Assembly (NCBI RefSeq): GCF_035784015.1
Contig: NZ_JALKOW010000003.1
Strand: one strand, 5' to 3'
DNA length: 64,000 nt
Source of the DNA: Comamonas sp009360615
GTDB lineage: Bacteria > Pseudomonadota > Gammaproteobacteria > Burkholderiales > Burkholderiaceae_C
Shown: positions 8,383-16,774 of the stretch, in pieces
Layout of the letters: each line of letters begins with the position of its first letter
Numbering within the stretch: position 1 is the first letter of the stretch
Program-made: the position numbers and the translations under genes
Notes under the pieces: generated by a model
Told to the model about the DNA's origin: nothing
The model's database searches: none
The model's input: only the letters and a program-made list of their open reading frames with translations

Positions 8383-9411
8383 ATGGCTTTGCTAGAAGTC
8401 TCCCACCTCTCCATCCATCTGCAAACCCAGCGCGGACGGGCCCAGGCCGTGCGCGACGTGTCCTTCTCGCTGGAGCGCGGCGCCACACTGGGCCTGATCG
8501 GCGAATCGGGCTGCGGCAAATCGCTGACGGCACTGGCGCTGATGGGACTGCTGCCCGAGCATGCCCAGCTGGAAGGCAGCATCCGGCTGGACGGCCGGGA
8601 ACTGCTGGGTCTGAGCGAGCACCAGCTCTGTGCGCTGCGCGGCAACCGCATGGCCATGGTGTTTCAGGAGCCCATGAGCGCCCTCAACCCCGTGCACAGC
8701 ATCGGCCGCCAGGTGGCAGAGCCGCTGCGCCTGCATCAGGGAATGAGCCGCGCCCAGGCCCGCGCCCGCGCCACGGAGCTGCTCGAGCGCGTGGGCATCC
8801 CACAGGCCGCACAGCGGCTCGACGACTATCCGCACCAGTTCTCTGGTGGCCAGCGTCAGCGCATCATGATTGCCATGGCCCTGGCCTGCGGGCCCGATCT
8901 GCTGGTGGCGGACGAACCCACCACCGCCCTTGACGTGACGGTGCAGCAGCGCATTCTGGATCTGCTGCAGGAACTGGTGGCCGAGCATTCCATGGCCCTG
9001 GTGCTCATCAGCCATGACCTGGGGGTGATTGCCCAGAATGTGGAGCAGTTGCTGGTCATGTACGGCGGCACCGTGGTCGAGTCCGGCATGACGGAAGCGG
9101 TGTTCGCCGGGCGCGCCCACCCCTACACGCGCGGCCTGTTTGCCGCCAGACCACAGCTCCAGGCCGCGCCTGCTGCAGGGCGTCTGCCCACCATCGCCGG
9201 GGCGGTACCGGAGCTCGTGGATCTGCCGGCAGGCTGCCCGTTTGCAGGCCGCTGCCCCCACACCCTGGGCGATTGCTATGTGCAGCCGCCCCCGGCCCGC
9301 ACCCTGCACCAGCCCAGCATGGCGGCACCGGCCTCTCTGGCATTCTGGCGCCAGCCCCATGTGGCGCGCTGTCTGTATGAGTCGGTACTGGCGGCAGGAG
9401 CCAAGGCATGA
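8383..9411 (+). CDS. Peptide ABC transporter ATP-binding protein (DppD-like)
   Basis: A 342-residue ATPase. Walker A GESGCGKS (about residues 39-46), Q-loop FQEPMSALNP, signature FSGGQRQR, Walker B LLVADEPTTALD and the H-loop SHDLGV are all intact. The C-terminal oligopeptide-transporter extension has the Cys pattern GCPFAGRCPH with a later Cys, which in this family binds an Fe-S cluster or structural metal. Its stop overlaps the start of the second ATPase by 4 bases. Confidence 0.92.
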   Translation: MALLEVSHLSIHLQTQRGRAQAVRDVSFSLERGATLGLIGESGCGKSLTALALMGLLPEHAQLEGSIRLDGRELLGLSEHQLCALRGNRMAMVFQEPMSALNPVHSIGRQVAEPLRLHQGMSRAQARARATELLERVGIPQAAQRLDDYPHQFSGGQRQRIMIAMALACGPDLLVADEPTTALDVTVQQRILDLLQELVAEHSMALVLISHDLGVIAQNVEQLLVMYGGTVVESGMTEAVFAGRAHPYTRGLFAARPQLQAAPAAGRLPTIAGAVPELVDLPAGCPFAGRCPHTLGDCYVQPPPARTLHQPSMAAPASLAFWRQPHVARCLYESVLAAGAKA

Positions 9412-10238
9412 GCAGGCAAGGCACTGCCGGGGCGACAGGAGCCGCCAGCGAATGGCTTTTGAGGGTCAGCGACCTGGAGCGAGCCTATGCGCGTCCTCGC
9501 ACTTCGCTGTGGCACCGGCCGGAGCCGCTGCGGGCGCTGCGCGGCGTGAGCTTTGAGTTGCAGGCGGGACAGAGCCTGGGCGTGGTCGGCGAATCGGGCT
9601 CGGGAAAATCCACGCTGGCACGCCTGGTCATGGCACTGGATCGTCCCAGCGTAGGCACGGTGGAGCTGCTGGGCCGCGATCTCCATCAGCTGAGCGAGCG
9701 GGAGCTGCGCACCGCGCGGCGCGACTTCCAGATGGTGTTTCAGGATCCCTATGGATCGCTGGACCCGCGCATGACGGTGGAGCGCACCGTCAGCGAGCCG
9801 CTGGCAACCCTGAACGAGAAACCCGGCCGCGAGGCGCAGCGTCTCCAGGTACTGGAGGTGCTGGAACAGGTGGGCCTGCGCGCACAGGATGCCGACAAAT
9901 ATCCGCATGAGTTCTCCGGCGGCCAGCGCCAGCGCATTGCGATTGCCCGCGCACTGATCACCCGCCCCCGGCTGATCGTGGCCGACGAGCCGGTCAGTGC
10001 GCTCGATGTCTCCGTACAGGCCCAGGTGCTCAATCTCATGCAGGACTTGCAACGCGAACTGGGCCTGTCCTATCTGTTCATCAGCCATGATCTGGCCGTG
10101 GTCCAGCATGTCTGCGATCAGGTCCTGGTGCTCCATCAGGGCCTGGTGGTGGAGCGCGGCACGCCGCGCCAGCTCTTCTCCGCGCCCGCTCACCCCTACA
10201 CCCAGACCCTGGTCAGGGCTGCTCCGCGCATTCTGTGA
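9408..10238 (+). CDS. Peptide ABC transporter ATP-binding protein (DppF-like)
   Basis: A 276-residue second ATPase. Walker A GESGSGKST, Q-loop FQDPYGSLDPRM, signature FSGGQRQRIAIARAL, Walker B LIVADEPVSALD and H-loop SHDLAVV are intact. It is shorter than many DppF proteins because it ends just after HPYTQTLVRAAP, without the usual C-terminal cysteine extension. It pairs with the DppD-like ATPase. The binding-protein gene starts 168 bases downstream on the same strand. Confidence 0.92.
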   Translation: MSRQGTAGATGAASEWLLRVSDLERAYARPRTSLWHRPEPLRALRGVSFELQAGQSLGVVGESGSGKSTLARLVMALDRPSVGTVELLGRDLHQLSERELRTARRDFQMVFQDPYGSLDPRMTVERTVSEPLATLNEKPGREAQRLQVLEVLEQVGLRAQDADKYPHEFSGGQRQRIAIARALITRPRLIVADEPVSALDVSVQAQVLNLMQDLQRELGLSYLFISHDLAVVQHVCDQVLVLHQGLVVERGTPRQLFSAPAHPYTQTLVRAAPRIL

Positions 10239-10406
10239 GCCAGCCCGGCTCGGCATTGCTCTCGCGCACAGCAGCGATATGCCCGTGTCGGCCGCAAAGA
10301 CGCTTGCGGCTGGTGTAAAAACGCATAGGAAACAAGTCCGCTCCCCGCGATGACTTGCAGCGCTTTCACAGGCCCCTGCGGCCTGCCCCCATCGGAGACT
10401 TTGTTG

Positions 10407-11894
10407 ATGCTCAATCGCCGCTCCTTGCTGGCCAGCTCGGCTGCCAGCTTGCCCTTGTTTGCCGTCTGGCCAGCTCTCGCCCAGGCCAGGAAAGACAGTG
10501 TCACGCTGGCCATGACGCTGGAGCCGCCTGGACTCGACCCCACCGCCGGAGCCGCCTCTTCGATTGCCGAAGTCGTGCTCTACAACGTGTTCGAGACCCT
10601 GACCAAGATCAATGCCGACGGCAGTGTCTCGCCACTGCTGGCCGAAAGCTGGGAAGTCTCCCCCGACCTCAAGACCTACACTTTCCGCCTCCGCAAGGAC
10701 GTGAAATTCCAGAACGGCGAGCCCTTCAATGCCAGCGCTGTCAAATTCTCGTTCGACCGTGCAGCGGCCGACAAGAGCACCAACAAGGACAAGCGCACCT
10801 TTGTCAACCTGGTCACCAAGGTTGTCGACGAGCACACGGTGGTGCTGAGCAACCAGGAGATCGACCCCGACTTTCTGTTCATGATGGGGCAGGCCACATC
10901 CATCATCGTCGAGCCCAAGAGTGCCGCCACCAATGCCACCAAGCCCGTGGGCACCGGCCCCTACCAGCTGGCGGCCTGGGCCAGGGGCGCATCGGTCACG
11001 CTGACCGCCTGGCCCGGGTACCGCTCGGCACAGGGCATCCGCATCCAGCGCGCCGTGTTCCGCTTCATCCCCGACCCTGCGGCGCAGGTTGCAGCCCTGC
11101 TGGCCGGCGATGTCGATGCATTCCCGCGCGTGTCCCCGCGCAGCGTGGCCCAGTTCAAGACCAATGCCCGCTTTCAGGTGGTGGTGAGCAACTCGCGCGC
11201 CAAGACCATCCTGGCCATCAACAATGCGCGCAAGCCCTTGAACGATATCCGCGTGCGCCGAGCCATTGCCGCCGCCATCGACCGCAAGGCCGTGATTGCC
11301 GGCGCCGCCGACGGCTATGGCGTGCCCATCGGCAGCTACTACGTGCCCACGGCCTTTGGCTATGTGGATACCACGGGCGTAAACCCGTTCGATCTGGAAA
11401 AAGCCAAGGCACTGATGGCCGAAGCCGGCATCAAGACGCCGTTGACGCTGACCATGACGCTGCCACCCGCTCCCTATGCGCGCCAGGGCGGCGAGCTGAT
11501 TGCGGCCCAGCTGGCCAAGATCGGCATCCGGCTCAAGCTGCAAAACGTGGAGTGGGCGCAATGGCTGTCGGGGACCTACACCAACAAGAACTACGACCTG
11601 ACCATCATTTCGCATGTCGAGCCTTTCGATCTGGGCAACTTCGCCAAGCCCGACTACTACTGGGGCTACCAGTCCAGGGAGTTCAACGAGCTGTTCGACA
11701 AGATCAAGAGCACACCGCGCCCTGCCGATCGCGCACGCCTGCTTGGCGATGCCCAGCGCCTGCTGGCCCACGATGCGGTACATGGCTTTCTCTACACTCC
11801 GCAGTGGGTGACCGTGGCGAACAAGAAACTGCGCGGGCTGTGGAAGGACATGCCGGTGTTCGTGAACGATCTCTCGGCGCTGTCCTGGGGCTAG
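10407..11894 (+). CDS. ABC transporter substrate-binding protein, family 5
   Basis: A 495-residue SBP_bac_5 protein that would deliver peptides, nickel chelates or related solutes to the upstream permeases. I chose the ATG at 10407 because GGAG lies 9 bases upstream and the sequence then opens with a signal peptide (MLNRRSLLASSAASLPLFAVWPALAQA, described as one segment). The NRRSLL start could be a weak Tat signal. Mature features are ETLTKINADGSVSPLLAESWE, a family-5 signature, and VKFSFDRA. The operon has the unusual order permease-permease-ATPase-ATPase-binding protein. The substrate cannot be deduced. Confidence 0.88.
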   Translation: MLNRRSLLASSAASLPLFAVWPALAQARKDSVTLAMTLEPPGLDPTAGAASSIAEVVLYNVFETLTKINADGSVSPLLAESWEVSPDLKTYTFRLRKDVKFQNGEPFNASAVKFSFDRAAADKSTNKDKRTFVNLVTKVVDEHTVVLSNQEIDPDFLFMMGQATSIIVEPKSAATNATKPVGTGPYQLAAWARGASVTLTAWPGYRSAQGIRIQRAVFRFIPDPAAQVAALLAGDVDAFPRVSPRSVAQFKTNARFQVVVSNSRAKTILAINNARKPLNDIRVRRAIAAAIDRKAVIAGAADGYGVPIGSYYVPTAFGYVDTTGVNPFDLEKAKALMAEAGIKTPLTLTMTLPPAPYARQGGELIAAQLAKIGIRLKLQNVEWAQWLSGTYTNKNYDLTIISHVEPFDLGNFAKPDYYWGYQSREFNELFDKIKSTPRPADRARLLGDAQRLLAHDAVHGFLYTPQWVTVANKKLRGLWKDMPVFVNDLSALSWG

Positions 11895-11921
11895 CACCGG
11901 CCTGCCCGGAGGAGTCCTGGT

Positions 11922-12773
11922 TCAGAATGACCACTGCTGCAGCAGCAGCGCGCGCACCTGCCCCAGCAGTTCCGGCTCCTGGCCTTTCGCCGGCAGCAAA
12001 CCAAACCAGACCCGGGGCAGGCCGGGCAGGTTCAGTCCAGCGGGAACCTGCACCATACCCTCTCCCAGCGCCGAGGCATTGATGCAGGCCACCCCCAGGC
12101 CTGCCGCGATGGCCGATTGCAGGCCTGCAACGCCCGAAGCCTGATGCGCGATCTCATATGCAACAGCGCGCTTTTCCAGCTCCCGGATTGCCAGCTGATG
12201 CAAGGCGCAACTCTGCGGCAGCACCAGCAGCGGCAGCGGCCCTGCCTGCTGCCAGCCCGGCGCACTGGCCCACACCAGCGCCTCGCTGGAGCCCATGGGC
12301 TGCAGCTGCGTCTGTGCGCTGTCCAGCGACATCACCAGGCCGAGATCGCTGCGGCCTGATGACACGGCAACGTGCACTTCGGCGCTGCGCAACACGCTTA
12401 CCTCCATGCGTACGCCAGGATGGATATGCGCCAGCTGCTTCAGCATCCGCGCCAGCAGGCCGGGCTTGAAATAGTCCGTCACCGCCAGACGGATCCGTCC
12501 GCGCAGAGACTCTCCACGCAAGTCCAGGAGCGCCTCGTCGGCCATGGCTGTGATGCGGCGGGCATGCTTGAGCAACTGCAGACCGCTGCCGGTCGGCGTC
12601 ACACCGGCCTTGCCGCGCAGCAGCAGCTGCTGACCCACACAGTCCTCCAGTTTCCTGATCTGTTCGCTGACCGCAGATTGGGACAGAAACAACCGGGGTG
12701 CGGCCGCGGTCAGGCTGCCGGCCTCGCTCACCGCAATCAGGGTTCTCAACTGGGAAATTTCGAGAGAGGGCAT
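11922..12773 (-). CDS. LysR-family transcriptional regulator
   Basis: A 283-residue LTTR. An N-terminal winged helix-turn-helix (residues 1-60; LRTLIAVSEAGSLTAAA, SQSAVSEQIRKLE) is followed by a LysR substrate-binding domain (about 88-280). It is divergent from a broken tautomerase gene and converges on the transporter SBP gene. A 13-bp perfect inverted repeat with 7-bp inner arms covers the start codon and the divergent promoter, which suggests tight autoregulation. Its target may be the tautomerase gene or the LysE-type exporter beyond it. Confidence 0.9.
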   Translation of the reverse strand: MPSLEISQLRTLIAVSEAGSLTAAAPRLFLSQSAVSEQIRKLEDCVGQQLLLRGKAGVTPTGSGLQLLKHARRITAMADEALLDLRGESLRGRIRLAVTDYFKPGLLARMLKQLAHIHPGVRMEVSVLRSAEVHVAVSSGRSDLGLVMSLDSAQTQLQPMGSSEALVWASAPGWQQAGPLPLLVLPQSCALHQLAIRELEKRAVAYEIAHQASGVAGLQSAIAAGLGVACINASALGEGMVQVPAGLNLPGLPRVWFGLLPAKGQEPELLGQVRALLLQQWSF

Positions 12774-12839
12774 GCTCTATCCATCGGAAAAACCGCAGGT
12801 ATCAATCATATCTTTCCGTTTTTCAAATGGATAGAGCAT
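12772..12839. promoter_or_regulatory. Large palindrome in the LysR/tautomerase intergenic region
   Basis: Perfect 13-bp arms ATGCTCTATCCAT (12772-12784) and ATGGATAGAGCAT (12827-12839) flank 7-bp inner arms GAAAAAC (12787-12793) and GTTTTTC (12818-12824), with two mismatched bases between them. The left arm overlaps the LysR start codon. It is likely an operator for the regulator. Confidence 0.6.
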
Positions 12840-12884
12840 CCACAGAATGAGGCTGTCTTCACCAACCCATCCAGGGACAATGCC

Positions 12885-13276
12885 ATGCCACATATCGACA
12901 TCCAGCTATCGGGACAAGCCGATGCCCAGCTCAACCGCGAAGTCAGCTCGCAGATTGCGCGCCTGACCCGGGACATCCTGCACAAGCAGCCCGAGCTCAT
13001 CGCCATTTCCATTCGGTATGTGCCTGCCGATACATGGTGGATCGACGGCCGGACCTGGCCGAAACCGGCCATAGCTCGTTCTACCTGGGCATCAGCATCA
13101 CCGACGAAACCAATACCAAGGCGGAAAAAGCGCTCTATCTGGAGGCCGTTCACCAGACCATGGCGGGCTTGCTGCCCAGGCTGCACGAGGTCTCCTATGT
13201 GCATCTGATCGATGCGCGTGCCGCGGCCTATGGATACGGAGGAAAAACGCAGGAGTTTCGCCACCAGCATCGCTAG
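12885..13276 (+). pseudogene. Tautomerase-family gene broken by a frameshift
   Basis: Translation from the ATG at 12885 gives MPHIDIQLSG... with the N-terminal proline expected of 4-oxalocrotonate-tautomerase-like enzymes, through YVPADTWWIDGR (to about 13052). The remainder of the family's sequence continues one frame back: DLAETGHSSFYLG, TNTKAEKALYLEAV and YGYGGKTQEFRHQHR, ending at the TAG at 13274-13276. One base appears to be missing in the GGCCGG at 13047-13052. Without the shift, frame one reads 107 residues of unrelated tail. It could be a real mutation, a sequencing error or, less likely, programmed -1 frameshifting. Confidence 0.78.
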
Positions 13277-13289
13277 GCCCTGTCCCTCG

Positions 13290-13937
13290 CTACCTCTGCA
13301 CCATCACCAGGCGCAGCGCCAGCGCGCCGAAGACGGTGGCGGCAATGCGGTTGAGCCAGCGCTGGGCGCTGGCGGAGCGCTGCAGCAGCTGGCCGAACAG
13401 ACCCGAGAAACAGGCGATGGAGCCGAACACCAGCCAGGCCGCCAGCATGAACACGCAGCCCAGCACCATGACCTGAAGCGCGACGCTGCCGCGAGCCGGG
13501 TCGGTGAACTGGGGCAGGAAGGCCAGAAAGAAGATCAGCACCTTGGGATTGGTGAGGTTCATGAGCACACCGCGGCCCATCCAGCGCATGGCAGCTCTCA
13601 AGCTCAGCACATCGCGCTCGGTCTGCGCCCTGGCAGTTTCCTCGACATGCACGGGCGCACGCCAGGCTCCCCAGGCCAGATAGGCCAGATAGGCAGCACC
13701 GCAGAGCTTGAGCACCGTGAACAGCATGGGCGAAGCGGCCACCACGGCCGCCAGGCCCAGTGCCACCGCCGCCGTGTGCCCGACAATGCCCAGACACAGG
13801 CCTGCCACCACGCACAGCCCCACGCGCCAGCCGCGCTGGGCCGATTGCACCAGCACAAACAGATTGTCGGGGCCGGGGCTCAGGCCCAGCAGCAGGGCCA
13901 CGCCAAAGAATGTGATCAGGACTTCCCAGGTCGGCAT
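13290..13937 (-). CDS. LysE/RhtB-family amino-acid exporter
   Basis: A 215-residue inner-membrane protein with about six hydrophobic segments. The N-terminal LLLGLSPGPDNLFVL motif is the LysE/RhtB signature, and NLTNPKVLIFFLAFLPQF in the middle is also typical. Family members export lysine, threonine, homoserine, leucine or similar amino acids. It ends 13 bases from the tautomerase remnant, facing it. The substrate is unknown. Confidence 0.88.
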   Translation of the reverse strand: MPTWEVLITFFGVALLLGLSPGPDNLFVLVQSAQRGWRVGLCVVAGLCLGIVGHTAAVALGLAAVVAASPMLFTVLKLCGAAYLAYLAWGAWRAPVHVEETARAQTERDVLSLRAAMRWMGRGVLMNLTNPKVLIFFLAFLPQFTDPARGSVALQVMVLGCVFMLAAWLVFGSIACFSGLFGQLLQRSASAQRWLNRIAATVFGALALRLVMVQR

Positions 13938-14015
13938 TGTCAGGTCTCTTCAAAAAAACAGCGGCTTGCGATCCATCGGCAAAGGCTGCAGGCCGATTCG
14001 ATGCATCCGCCCATT

Positions 14016-14906
14016 TCAACCCAGCCCCAGAGCGGTCACGCCCAGGGCAATCATGATGGCACCGGCGATGCGCAAGGCTCGGTCACCCTCGCCCAGCAGC
14101 CTGCCGCCGATCAGGGCCGCGAACAGCATGGACACCTCGCGCGCAGGCGCGACATGGGAGATGGGCGCGCTTTGCACCGCATACAGCACCAGCACATAGG
14201 CAATGGGACTGAAAAACGCCACCACGGCCGCATAGCGCCACTGCAGACGCCACAGGCGCCGGGTCTCGGCCCAGTCCCGCGCGGCCAGCGGCGCCAGAAT
14301 CACCAGCCGGATCAGATTGCCCATATAGTCCACCAGAATCGGCGACATCATCAGCATCTTGACGGCATAGCTGTCCACCACCGTGTAGCTGGCAATGAAC
14401 AGCCCCGTCAGCAGGCCGTAGTAGAGACCGGACAGCACGCGCTGGCGCGCCTCCAGATCCTGCCCTTCGCGGATGGCAACAATCATGCGCGGGCCGCCCG
14501 CGATCAGAAACACGCCCAGCACCACGCCCGCAATGCCGGCAGCACCCAGCGTGGAGATCTGCTCGCCGAGAAAGATCACGGCCACCAGCGAGGAGATCAG
14601 CGGCCCGCTGCCGCGCGCCAGCGGATAGACCACGGTCAGGTCGGCCACGCGATAGCCGCGCAGCAGCACCACGAAATAGGCCACGTGCAACACGGCGCTG
14701 GCGGTGACGAATGCCCACTCCATCCAGCCCCAGCCCGGCACCACATCCTTGCCCAGCCACCAGCCCAGCGGCAGCCAGATGACGGCGTTGCAGATGGCGG
14801 TGTAGAGCGAAAAGCGGGCGTCTCCGCCGGCCTTCTTGGCCACGATGTTCCAGCCCGAATGGATCAGGCCGGCCAGGATGATGAGAGTGAACGCTTGCAG
14901 GGACAT
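14016..14906 (-). CDS. EamA/DMT-family membrane transporter
   Basis: A 296-residue protein with ten predicted transmembrane helices arranged as two EamA repeats. Characteristic segments are LIHSGWNIVAKK at the first helix, the first-repeat end VVYPLARGSGPLISSLVAVIFLGE, and the equivalent VAPAREVSMLFAALIGGRLLGE in the second repeat. DMT proteins export metabolites or take up nucleotides and amino acids. It lies 78 bases upstream of the LysE-type exporter on the same strand, so both may be co-transcribed. Confidence 0.86.
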   Translation of the reverse strand: MSLQAFTLIILAGLIHSGWNIVAKKAGGDARFSLYTAICNAVIWLPLGWWLGKDVVPGWGWMEWAFVTASAVLHVAYFVVLLRGYRVADLTVVYPLARGSGPLISSLVAVIFLGEQISTLGAAGIAGVVLGVFLIAGGPRMIVAIREGQDLEARQRVLSGLYYGLLTGLFIASYTVVDSYAVKMLMMSPILVDYMGNLIRLVILAPLAARDWAETRRLWRLQWRYAAVVAFFSPIAYVLVLYAVQSAPISHVAPAREVSMLFAALIGGRLLGEGDRALRIAGAIMIALGVTALGLG

Positions 14907-14921
14907 GGGTGCCGGAAATGC

Positions 14922-14948
14922 AAAAGGCCGCGCGACGCGCAGCCTTTT
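14922..14948 (-). terminator. Terminator downstream of folE
   Basis: AAAAGGC-GCGC pairs with GCGC-GCCTTTT around a 3-base loop with one mismatch. On the minus strand the stem ends in a T-run. It separates folE from the EamA gene. Confidence 0.7.
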
Positions 14949-15020
14949 GAAAGGAAAAGTTCAGTTGCTCATCTGGCCAGCTATGGCCAAAACCTCATGA
15001 AACTGGCACCAGCCGTCAGA

Positions 15021-15098
15021 GGGATGCCGAGCAAGAGCCGCCTCGCAGCTAGGGCATCGTCCCCCTTGGGGGAAGGCGCGCAGCGACTCAGGGGGGAT
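15021..15098. repeat. GC-rich intergenic repeat, copy A
   Basis: The copy ends in GAAGGCGCGCAGCGACTCAGGGGGG and contains GCATCGTCCCCCTTGGGGGA. These modules recur in copies B-E. It abuts the folE stop codon. Confidence 0.6.
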
Positions 15099-15101
15099 CA
15101 T

Positions 15102-15803
15102 TTACTTGCGGGCTGCTATGAGCGAGAGGAATTCGCGGCGCAGTTCGGAGTTGGTAAGGAAGGCACCGCGCATGACGGAGTTCAGCATCTTGGAGTCCAT
15201 CTCGCGCACGCCGCGCCAGGACATGCAGAAATGCGAGGCTTCCATGACCACGGCCAGTCCGTCGGGACGGGTCTTGTCCATGATCAGATCGGCCAGCTGG
15301 ATGATGGCTTCTTCCTGAATCTGCGGACGGCCCATGATCCAGTCCACCAGACGCGCGTACTTGGACAGGCCGATCACATTGGTGTTCCTGTTGGGCAGCA
15401 CGCCGATCCAGATCTTGCCGATCACGGGGCACAGGTGGTGGCTGCAGGCACTGCGCACGGTGATCGGGCCGACGATCATCAGCTCGTTCAGGTGCTCGGC
15501 ATTGGGGAATTCGGTGATCGCGGGCTGGGCCACATAGCGGCCACGGAAGACCTCGTTCAAATACATCTTGGCCACGCGGCGGGCCGTGGCACGGGTGTTG
15601 TGGTCGTGCACGGTGTCGATCACCATGGAATCGAGCACGCCCTGCATCTTCTCCTGCACCTCGTCCAGCATTTTCTCCAGCTCGCCGGGCTCGATGAATT
15701 CGGAAATATTGTCGTTGGCGTGGAAACGCTTGTTTGCCGCCTGCAGCCGCTCGCGGATCTTGACCGAGACGGGCGTACCTTCGGCCTGGTTGTCTTTTTT
15801 CAT
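15102..15803 (-). CDS. folE: GTP cyclohydrolase I
   Basis: A 233-residue enzyme that converts GTP to 7,8-dihydroneopterin triphosphate, the first step to folate. Zinc ligands are visible in CSHHLCP (Cys and His) and in HFCMSW (Cys). GLSKYARLVDW and the REMDSKMLNSVMRG tail fit the family, although the tail is longer than in E. coli. The start is uncertain: ATG at 15803 (MKKDNQ) is used, but in-frame ATG at 15824 and TTG at 15848, the latter with GGGAAG upstream, are possible. Two upstream genes on this strand are nudB, the next folate enzyme, and an EEP-family gene. Confidence 0.9.
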   Translation of the reverse strand: MKKDNQAEGTPVSVKIRERLQAANKRFHANDNISEFIEPGELEKMLDEVQEKMQGVLDSMVIDTVHDHNTRATARRVAKMYLNEVFRGRYVAQPAITEFPNAEHLNELMIVGPITVRSACSHHLCPVIGKIWIGVLPNRNTNVIGLSKYARLVDWIMGRPQIQEEAIIQLADLIMDKTRPDGLAVVMEASHFCMSWRGVREMDSKMLNSVMRGAFLTNSELRREFLSLIAARK

Positions 15804-15995
15804 ATCGGCGAGATCTCTGAACATCCAAGGATGGTACCAGTGAATCAACTTCCCGAAGCTACAAAGGATTTGGCATCCAGAGGCAGATTCACAAGGCGTC
15901 GGAAGCTATTGTTTCAGGAGCAATCACTCAATCAGCCTGCACCCGGAGCCAGAGATGGCGAGAAAGGGGAAGGCACAGGGCCGGGCCCAGGGCTG

Positions 15996-16760
15996 CTACA
16001 GCCTGAACTCCGCAATCAGCGGCAGGTGGTCCGACATGCGCCACCAGATGCGCCCCTTGGGTACCTGCAGCCCCAGCGGCGTCAGGCCGCGCACATAGAT
16101 ATGGTCAAGCTGCGCAATCGGCAGCCGCGAGGGATAGGTCAGTATGCCCTGCGTCTCTTCGTACTCGAACAGGCCGAAGCCCGCCAGCATGCGCTTGATC
16201 TGATTGCCCCAGTCGTTGAAATCGCCTGCCACCACCAGCGGCGCATTGGGCGGCACCTCACGCTCGATGAAACGCTGCAGCAGTGCAATCTGGCGAACGC
16301 GGCTACCCGGAATCAGGCCCAGGTGGACGACGATGGAATGCACGCGCCTGCCGTGGATGTCCAGCTCCACATGCAGCAGGCCGCGCTGCTCGAAGCGGTG
16401 GTCCGAGATGTCCTCGTGCTGGTAGCCGATCACCGGCCAGCGGCTGAGCAGGGCATTGCCGTGCTCCCCGTCCCGGGTGTAGGCATTGGTCAGATAAACG
16501 GACTCATAGCCTTCCGGAGCCAGGTACTCGGCCTGCGGCACAGCGGGCCAGCGGTCGAAGTACTGCTCCTCCTTGCGGTTCATCTTGCGCACTTCCTGCA
16601 GGCAGACGATGTCTGCATCGAGCTGCTCCACCGCGAGTCCCAGATTGTGAATTTCCAGCCGCCTTGCCGGGCCCAGGCCCTGCACCCCCTTGTGAATGTT
16701 GTAGGTGGCCACACGCAGGATCTGCGGCTCTGGCGGCGTAAACAACTGAACTTCAGACAT
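15996..16760 (-). CDS. Endonuclease/exonuclease/phosphatase family protein
   Basis: A 254-residue EEP-superfamily enzyme resembling YbhP. Catalytic motifs are YNIHKGV (metal/phosphate site Asn), CLQEVR (Glu metal ligand), VVAGDFNDW (Asp-x-Asn) and the terminal MSDHLPLIAEF (Asp-His pair). Members cleave phosphodiester or phosphomonoester bonds in nucleic acids, lipids or sugars. The start at MSEVQLF (complement of 16758-16760) is the ATG closest to the fold. It begins 14 bases after the nudB stop, so it is co-transcribed with nudB, with folE 150 bases further on. A role in folate synthesis is conjecture. Confidence 0.85.
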   Translation of the reverse strand: MSEVQLFTPPEPQILRVATYNIHKGVQGLGPARRLEIHNLGLAVEQLDADIVCLQEVRKMNRKEEQYFDRWPAVPQAEYLAPEGYESVYLTNAYTRDGEHGNALLSRWPVIGYQHEDISDHRFEQRGLLHVELDIHGRRVHSIVVHLGLIPGSRVRQIALLQRFIEREVPPNAPLVVAGDFNDWGNQIKRMLAGFGLFEYEETQGILTYPSRLPIAQLDHIYVRGLTPLGLQVPKGRIWWRMSDHLPLIAEFRL

Positions 16761-16774
16761 AGGCACTGATGATT

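Noticed and set aside
9276..11897. An 873-codon open frame on the minus strand
   Set aside because: Overlaps the well-supported DppF-like and binding-protein genes antisense, and has composition typical of shadows.
13212..16769. A 1185-codon open frame on the plus strand
   Set aside because: It runs antisense to LysE, EamA, folE and EEP genes, is rich in His/Gln/Arg/Gly with no family motifs, and reflects the high-GC third position of the true genes.
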